This document shows positions 57,200 to 64,000 of a stretch of DNA of 64,000 nucleotides, piece after piece; within the stretch, counting starts at the first letter, position 1, and every line of letters starts with the position of its first letter. A model generated the notes under the pieces. It had not been told where the DNA came from and did not search any database. It saw nothing but the letters and a program-made list of their open reading frames with translations. The translations under genes and the position numbers were made by a program. This stretch comes from Heloderma charlesbogerti (lineage: Eukaryota; Chordata; Lepidosauria; Squamata; Helodermatidae): contig JANEZZ010001570.1 of the NCBI GenBank assembly GCA_026122225.1, forward strand, positions 5,146,001-5,210,000, in the 5' to 3' direction.

Positions 57200-60100
57200 C
57201 TTACTCTTTTGCAATTCACCCCTCCTTTCTCCTGTAATTAGCTAAGAAGTTGGGCAGAGAAGGCTCCCATGGCTGTGCTGGGTTTTACATTATACTTACT
57301 AAATCTGTAGCAGACTTTGATTCAGAGGCTGTAAAGGCCTACTGGGCCAAGGCAAATCCTGACGCTGCCTGATTGTGCTTGAGCTTTGTCTGAATTAAAT
57401 ACACACACACAGAGAGAGAGATTTAGAATTACTAGAATTTATTTACATTTCACTAAATTTAGCAGTGAAATAAAGAGTGCCTCTGAGCATATGCAGATTG
57501 CTTTTCTCTCACCACTGACACAGCCTCCCCTTCCACGCAACAATCCCTCCTCATTCTTCTGTCTTGCAGCAACTCTTCATAGAAACAGATTTGTTTTTGT
57601 TTTGCAGCAACTCTCCTCTACCTCCTCCTCATTATATGCAAATTCTCGTTGTCTCATCCTCTCCATAACTTAATTTGTGCTGAGACTTTACCAGGATTCA
57701 TCCAAGGAGTGTGTTTTCAAAACTAGGACTAAGTTATGGGGAAACTCTAAGCATGTACTAAGTACCTTTCCTTCACCACTAAAACTAGAGTCCATGGAAA
57801 AAGGAAAAAAACACAAATGACAAAACATGCATAGGATTGGGCTGAAAGGGTAGTCAATTCAATGGACTGGAATTGGGTGGGCAATTTATTAAGCCTGCAG
57901 TACCACACACTCACTACTCAGGACTTATTTCTGAGTAAACATGCAGAAGATCAGGCTACAAATCTCCCTGCAAAAGTAACATGCTGGAATCCTATGTACA
58001 CTTTCCTGGAATTAAGCCCCATTGAACATAATGGGACTTACTTCTGAATTATTGTATGAGTGAACAGTATTTATTTCCCCTCCACCCCCCAAAATTTAAC
58101 TCCTATTTTTATTAAGGCTTTCTGTTCATAGGAACATAGAAAGCTGCCTTATATGAAGTCAGACCCTCTTCAAAATTTCATTGCAAGCAAGCTCCCAGCA
58201 ATGGGCATGTAAGAGTAGAAAAGTAGGGGGAGGGGGAGAGAGAGAGAAACAAGGAGCAGACCATGGAAGGATCTCTCCTCTAGTTTAAAAGGCTGGTGCT
58301 TTCATACTAAGGGAGTGAGTCCTAAGGTCTCCTGGTAACTGCAAGGCCACTGACCTCAGAGGGAAGAAGCAGATTTATTAAGGCAGATGATGGCATTGGG
58401 GCAGCTCAAAAAATCCATAGCACTGTTCATATGATCTGGGGCGCATGCCCATGTGTGACCTCTATAATAATGCCCATGGAGGGGCAGACCATTATTTTGA
58501 AAGAAAGAAATAGGCAACATGTCCCTCCACTTGGAAATCCAAACACATTACACGAACAATTTTAAATGGTTGTAAGTGCTTTAACTAAGCTTTTGAAGAC
58601 CACTTATGAAGGTGGGGGGAAATCCCTCACTAAGCCATTTGTTATCTTATGGTTCTTGAACATAATCTACAATGCTTTCTTGTGCTTTAGAAAAGTATTT
58701 CCGAAGTACCTAGTATTTCATTTTTAAAGAAAATACATAAAACTAATGGGCATTATCTAGCCAAAGTTAAACACTTCCAAGTTTCACTGCTTTCACTAAG
58801 AAAGATTTAAGTGCATGCTTAACGCTCCCACTGAACTAAATGAGACTTAAAAATGCTTAACTTCAGTTGGTTCAAGGTTAATCCTTGTGGTTAATTATGA
58901 TGATACTTGTCTCATACATATTCCCTTCAATACCAGATAAAGGTTTTATATTTTAATTGTAATAACTACACTGGGGGAGGGGGGATATTTTGATTCGGTA
59001 TCCTCTCTCAGTGTATGGAATTTGAAATGTTGAATGTGTTGCTGGGTTGTTTGTTTCAACTGTATGATATACAAACACACTACTTCTCCATAAATGCGTA
59101 TTTCTTTTCTGTCAGGGAATGGAAACAACAGACAAGGTAGATAAATTTTCAACATATACCTTCATATTTGAAAATGTCCATGTACTGGTACCAGCTTTAA
59201 TTGTCTTGACATTAAAAAAAAAACCCTTTCCCTCCGTGCAGGACCTAGGCCCCTCCCATCTGCCCACCCCCCAGCTTCAGTATTGCTGGTTTACAGTCAG
59301 TGGATGCAAAGAGGAGAGGTGCAGAGTAAACTGTCTAACATTACTCCTCTCTTCCATTAAACTTCCCTGACCAGGGAAGCATAGAGAGGGACAGGAGCAA
59401 GCCTCTCTCACTGGCTGAGCGGCATCTATGGGGTTGACCACGTTCTCTTCTACTAGCAGGACTCCGCCCATCCAACCGCAAAGTAAGGTGGATTAAAGTG
59501 CAGTCTGACTTGTGAAAAGCAGGTTTTAAAGCAGTGCTTATTCTGCATGTTTTGCTTTGTGTGCTTGGGACGGACCAAAAGTAATTTCATGAAAATCTGG
59601 ATAATACTAGAAGCGCTTCTCATTCCATTTCCATGTAGACTCCCTCCACCCCATTTATTTAGATTGTAAACCTATAGGCAGAGTTGGGGGGGTGTTGCTG
59701 TTTGTTTAATTTCCATGTTCTTTTAAATTTTAGGTTGTTTTCTAAGATATTTAATAAAAATAAAATATTATTCTAGATGCAGTTTTGAGCCCACTTCCTT
59801 TTAATATTATTCTGAGGCCTCAGAACTTAAGTCTATAGGTTGTGTGATGGGGTGGTGTATTTAAAGTGCAGCTTAATTCTCTGTACAGCTGAGCACTGAT
59901 GATGCCTTCCTGGAGATGACGTTCTTGAAATGAAGTACACAGACACACATGCACACACACACGCACTTCTCTTTCTTTATCCCTGTGGTAAATTACTTTT
60001 GCTCGAGAGTTTTCCTTATCTGGTAGAGGTATTAGACTCTGGTCCCAGGGTTCCCCTTATGGCTTTAGACACTTCAAGGATGCTACCGGAAGGGTAGAAA

Positions 60101-60540
60101 TTTTTCGCTTTGCTAAGTGATCCGACAAAAAACAACCTTTATGGGTTTTTTAAAAAATCCTTTTAAATAGCTCAGCATTTCAACACTGTCCCGGATATTT
60201 TGATGGAAGTCTGCAAGCCTGAATGTCAACACTGAACATCAGTGGAAAACCATATTTCTGTTAAGGGGGGTAGGGGAGGACCTCTTCTGGTTTCTGTCAC
60301 AGCCATTGCTTCTGTAAAGCACTCTAAGCACATGACCTCTTAAGCATATCTTGTTTCTGCCCAGCAGAATAATGAAATATGATTGGTCTCCAAGTACTTA
60401 TTGCCTTTATTTTTCCAGTCTCAGTGTCACAGTCATGCTATTTTTGTGGCTGTCTCCTTTCACTGGTGAAGAAGTCTAGCTGTTGTTCTCCTGAAAAATA
60501 TCAATAACAAGGCTGCCTCTTACTGGCCTAATGAAGAGCA
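57200..60540. other. Intergenic stretch with repeat relics
   Basis: Includes palindromic relics at 57935-58060, a gaacatagaaagctgccttat block at 58132-58160 that I recognise as a common squamate repeat, and family D copy 59390-59640. No exon with convincing coding character before 60576. Confidence 0.45.
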
Positions 60541-60575
60541 GAAATACTGGCTAAATTTCTGTACATCTAAAGATC

Positions 60576-60673
60576 ATGGAGAGAGACTTCACTGAAGGAG
60601 AAATCCAGCAGACCCTCTGTCTTCCCTGGGACATTGGCAAGGTCACAGATGAGGAAGAGAAGCAGTTTTGTCA
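60576..60673 (+). CDS. Candidate first coding exon of an unidentified gene
   Basis: The ATG at 60576 has A at -3 and G at +4, and an in-frame TAA lies 24 nt upstream, so this would be a true first exon. It encodes MERDFTEGEIQQTLCLPWDI then GKVTDEEEKQFC and meets CA|GTGAGTG, a near-ideal splice donor, at 60673/60674. Unspliced it would stop after 33 codons. No repeat family covers it. I do not recognise the peptide. By vertebrate gene order (ARHGAP6 - MSL3 - FRMPD4, with MSL3 and FRMPD4 on the same strand) an alternative 5' exon of FRMPD4 is conceivable, but that is inference only. Confidence 0.35.
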
Positions 60674-60679
60674 GTGAGT

Positions 60680-63650
60680 GATAATATTTAATTTTGTAAT
60701 GTCCTTGTTATGATTTCACTATGATTCTTCGTAGGACAATCAATTTGAACTATACGGAAGAACATTCAATACACTTGGTCCCATACGTTCGTATGTAACT
60801 GCTGATGAATGCAACTAAAGATGATGCTCTCATTGTCATGGTGTGTGTTTCCATTTGTATACATGGTGCAACTGTATAATATGTATAACAGAATGAAGAA
60901 TGAAGTAAAGTTGGTTACTACTAATTTGTGCAGTAACAGTTATGTGTCATGGCAGTGTAACTTAAATATTTTCCTTCCTATCATACGTTATATGTCCACT
61001 TGTATGGTTGTTTTTTTGTGTGTGTTTTGCTTTCTATATTAATATGTACAAGATAGTCTATATGGTTTTTAATATCTGAGACAGATGCAGTTAATGCGAT
61101 AGCAAAGGTGAAGCTGAAAAGGCAGCAGGTTGATATAGCAATATGATTTCAATGTCAAGTTTTCCTTATGTTTTAATTTTGTTTTAAAAAATGGAAAAGA
61201 AAAAGTGCAATGCTACTAGAAATCTCAACAGTAATTGCTGATGTCTCTTTTGATCAGCACAGAATATGGCACTGTATTTATTTACTTAACAAATGCACAC
61301 ATACATGCTGATGTTTGGTTTTTTTAAAATCAAAGCATCAGATGTGAATGGATTCACTTCTTAAATAAAGTGAACATTTTGAATTGAGGGGTTGTAACAT
61401 ATTTGCTGCCTCATGTTTTGCTAACATTGCTCTTTGTAATGATCAAGGCATCTCTCTGCTACTGGCAGAAGCACAGAAATAAGATAGATGCACTAACTGA
61501 ATTTCTAAAAATTAGCTTTTAGAATTCCCACCAATCCCAAATGTATTTATCTGTTGTTATTATTTCTTACATTTTTTTAATCCCATCTTTCCAGGGCAGC
61601 ATGCATGGTGCTCCCCACTCCCCACAGGACAAACCCTATTGGGTAGGGTAGGTTTAGAACAAGTGACTGGCCCAAGGTCATCTGGGGAGCTTTATGGCTG
61701 AGCAAAGATTTGAACTTGGATCTCCCCAGCAAAGCTGAATACTCTGTCCACAACACCATCACATCCTGAGATAGCATTAAACTAGGTTTTCCTTCAGTGT
61801 CTGAACATTTACTTTGACTGCACTGCTTTCCCTTATCTCTACAATAAAGGCATTCTGTAGAATTGTGTGTGTGTGTGTGGGGGGTGTTAAATGAAAGCCA
61901 TAAACAGGACTTCATCTTTAACCTCCACCCCCCATGCCCCCCCCCATCCCCTGCCACTTGTTAGGAGTTTTTTTTACCAACCTGGGTAGAAGCCAGCCCT
62001 TCCACAATGCTGCCTAGTTCTCACTGCCTTTTGCATGCTGCTCCTGTCAAGCAGCAGATGCAGGGAGACAAAATAAATATAGTAGAGTTTGGAGCTGCCT
62101 TGTCAATAGTTTTTCAGCAGTAATAACCAACCATGCTTAGGCATGGGTAAGACAGTAAATTATTTTTTAACTGAGTGTACAACTGCATTGGGAGCTTCCC
62201 ATTTCCCATGCAGCATTTTAGTAGTGAGGCAGAAGTAGCCCTGAGAAACTCTCTAGAGATTCTTGCACAAGCCAGAGTCCTCCAGGAGGAAAGAATGTCC
62301 TTCTTGTGCTGGAATAATCTATCCATCTTTAATGTAGATGAGCAGTGGGCTGGACTGTGACTGAGCAGGTACATCTAGCTCTGAAAAGGGTATTAAGTCT
62401 AACCTACCCTAGGCAGGTTAGAACTTTTCTACACCAGCCTAAAATCCTGAGTTTAAAACGAGGCTTTCTGCTTCCGTTTTAAATACAGGATCACAATTAC
62501 TCACTTTTTCACATGCTCCCCTTCCCCCCTCCTTCTCCCTATATCTGAGTCTTCCATTCCCTTTCATTGATCTCGCTCCTCTTCTTGCCACTTTAACTCT
62601 TTTCACAGAGGAAACTGAAGCAGAACACAAGGGGCTAATTCAATAGCTCATTATCTGCGATCTATTTAAAAACGGAACAAAGGGCATTTAGTGCAGGGGG
62701 GTCACGGCATCATGTAAAGAGCCCGCAAACTTCCGTGAAGGAGCCATCTCAATCACAGGATAAAAGCTCCGTGTGATGAAGCCCTACGTGCCTTGGGGTA
62801 CATACACACAATATTTCTTCCACCATCACCTTCTCCCTCCCTGCTCTAGTTTTAACGTTGGTCACAAAAAACAGATTAGAATCCTCTGTCATCAACGTGG
62901 ATTAGAACTAGCGCTGTGCTGAAACCCCACCTGCCCTTTTGCGACCTCTTCATTTCCCTGTGAAAGAGACAGTCGTTCTTCTGCCTCGTTTGTTGGGATG
63001 TTGAGAATTTCTCCAAAATTTCTTAGGGTGCAGAGCTTCAGGGCTCACCTCACTGTAAGGAGATGGCGTGTGTGTGTGTGCGCGTGCACACGCACTCTTT
63101 CTTTTACCTTCCCCGCCACCCAACCCCTTCTCTCCTGGCAGCCTCTCCGGCTGCTTGAGCTTCTTGGAAAGCCCCTTAGAGGCCTTAGCCAGGACTTCCT
63201 TCCATGGGGATCTCCAATGCTGCTGCCTGCTGGGTGTCTGAAAGCCAAGACGGGCATTTTTTAAAAAATTGCTTTATTGTTATTCAAAGTCTTTTTAACA
63301 ACAATAACAAGAAGAAGAACAACAACAAATCCTCTCTCAGCTTTGATATATCAAGGGTGGGCAATTGCAGAAGGTTCACGGGCCATTTTTGCTCCTAGAT
63401 ATCACACACACACACGGACTGCACTGGGAAGGAAAAAATTGCTGGTTTGCTGCCGAATTTCTGTGGCAAACTGCTCTATAGCACTCAGTATTGCTAGAAG
63501 GGTATATTTAACTTATTTTTAAGCTATATTTGACCCTTTTTGCACCCTGCAGCAGCCACACAGCACCATTTCAGCTGTAAAAAAGAAAATCATGGGACGG
63601 GGGTGGCAGGGTCTGCATGCAGCTTGTGGGGCACATGTTGCCCAGCCTGG
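60680..63650. other. Stretch after the candidate exon
   Basis: If 60576-60673 is an exon, this is its first intron. AT-rich, with the SINE relic at 61585, a family F fragment at 62720-62790 and simple repeats at 61864, 63067 and 63297-63329. No further exon was recognised. Confidence 0.4.
61585..61770 (-). repeat. MIR-like / tRNA-SINE relic
   Basis: gtgactggcccaaggtcatc, then ggctgagcaaagatttgaac and ggatctccccagca form the usual order of an old amniote SINE relic; gatttgaac is a decayed box B-like motif. Related to 39395-39530. Confidence 0.55.
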
Positions 63651-63659
63651 CTTACATCT

Positions 63660-64000
63660 ACAGATTTCAAAGTGGGATACACACAAATAATAAAAACATA
63701 AAAAACAATACATAGAATATATCACATCTTCCTATCTGTAAGGCAGTAGGCTAAATGACAAAAGGAAGGCTTGTATAAACTGAATCTCTTCGACATGTCC
63801 CTAAGAATAAAAAGTGTTGCTGCTCATTGAACCTTAGAGGGAAGATTCCTCCACATGGAGGGCCCCACTATGCTAAATGTCTTGCTCCAAATGTCTGTGG
63901 AATGGACCTCAGGAGATGTGTTACCGCCAGGAGGGCCTCACCGGATGATCTCAAGGATTGAATGAGTTAAATGGGAGGAGCCAGTCTTTGTGCTTCTGTT
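63660..64000 (-). mobile_element. L2-like LINE C-terminal remnant
   Basis: On the minus strand TFSIVGPSMWRNLPSKVQ is readable, a decayed form of the FSVxxPxLWNxLP block near the C-terminus of L2/CR1-group polyproteins. A short related piece (GPLVWNSLSR, minus) lies at 46985-47035. The element runs off the window. Confidence 0.5.

Noticed and set aside
61577..61957. 126-codon minus-strand frame
   Set aside because: Covers the SINE relic and a GT microsatellite; low-complexity His/Thr run and no domain.

Overview
This window looks like nuclear DNA of a squamate reptile (lizard or snake). One conserved multi-exon vertebrate gene sits in a landscape of non-LTR retrotransposons, LTR remnants and many short palindromic DNA-transposon-like repeats. 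The squamate call rests on RTE/BovB-type LINEs next to CR1-type and L2-type LINEs, tRNA-derived SINE pieces, and palindromic repeats with 'cataggattg'-type ends. The species cannot be told from the sequence.

The gene is MSL3 on the + strand. I could assemble all 13 coding exons from 4197 to 25959, each with a GT donor, an AG acceptor and a compatible phase. The joined reading is 523 codons plus TGA, close to the roughly 520 aa of human MSL3. It encodes an N-terminal chromo barrel domain with all four aromatic cage positions present, a Ser/acidic linker and a C-terminal MRG domain split by a Ser/Pro/Lys-rich insert. MSL3 is a subunit of the MSL complex, which directs MOF (KAT8) acetylation of histone H4 Lys16. 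Exon 1 lies in a CpG island (about 3940-4660), and a four-codon upstream ORF overlaps the first MSL3 ATG as ATGA. The 3' UTR has AATAAA signals at 26222 and 26917.

Layout: 1-3900 is intergenic, with two copies of a GC-rich palindromic repeat (family A), SINE pieces and an interspersed repeat. 3940-26940 is MSL3; its introns hold RTE fragments and an inverted repeat (intron 1), an L2-like reverse transcriptase remnant (intron 2), two abutting family A copies (intron 5), and a CR1 LINE apparently nested in an L2 (intron 10). 26950-60550 is mostly intergenic: hAT-like palindromic MITEs; two solo LTRs of one family (35596-36132 and 36180-36719), each with its own 5-bp target duplication; a CR1 fragment; a near full-length RTE/BovB-like LINE (39673-42900, minus) whose roughly 1,006-codon frame has only three nonsense codons; two further BovB-type copies (47040-48580 plus, 55686-56914 minus); and two related clusters of nested hairpins (45139-45935, 51200-51700). 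At 60576-60673 a short ORF with a strong start context and a consensus GTGAGT donor may be the first coding exon of the next gene. Neighbourhood in other vertebrates would suggest FRMPD4, but the peptide was not recognised.

Apart from MSL3 and this candidate exon I found no cellular protein-coding gene. Most other open frames are transposon pieces or chance ORFs in GC-rich repeats.
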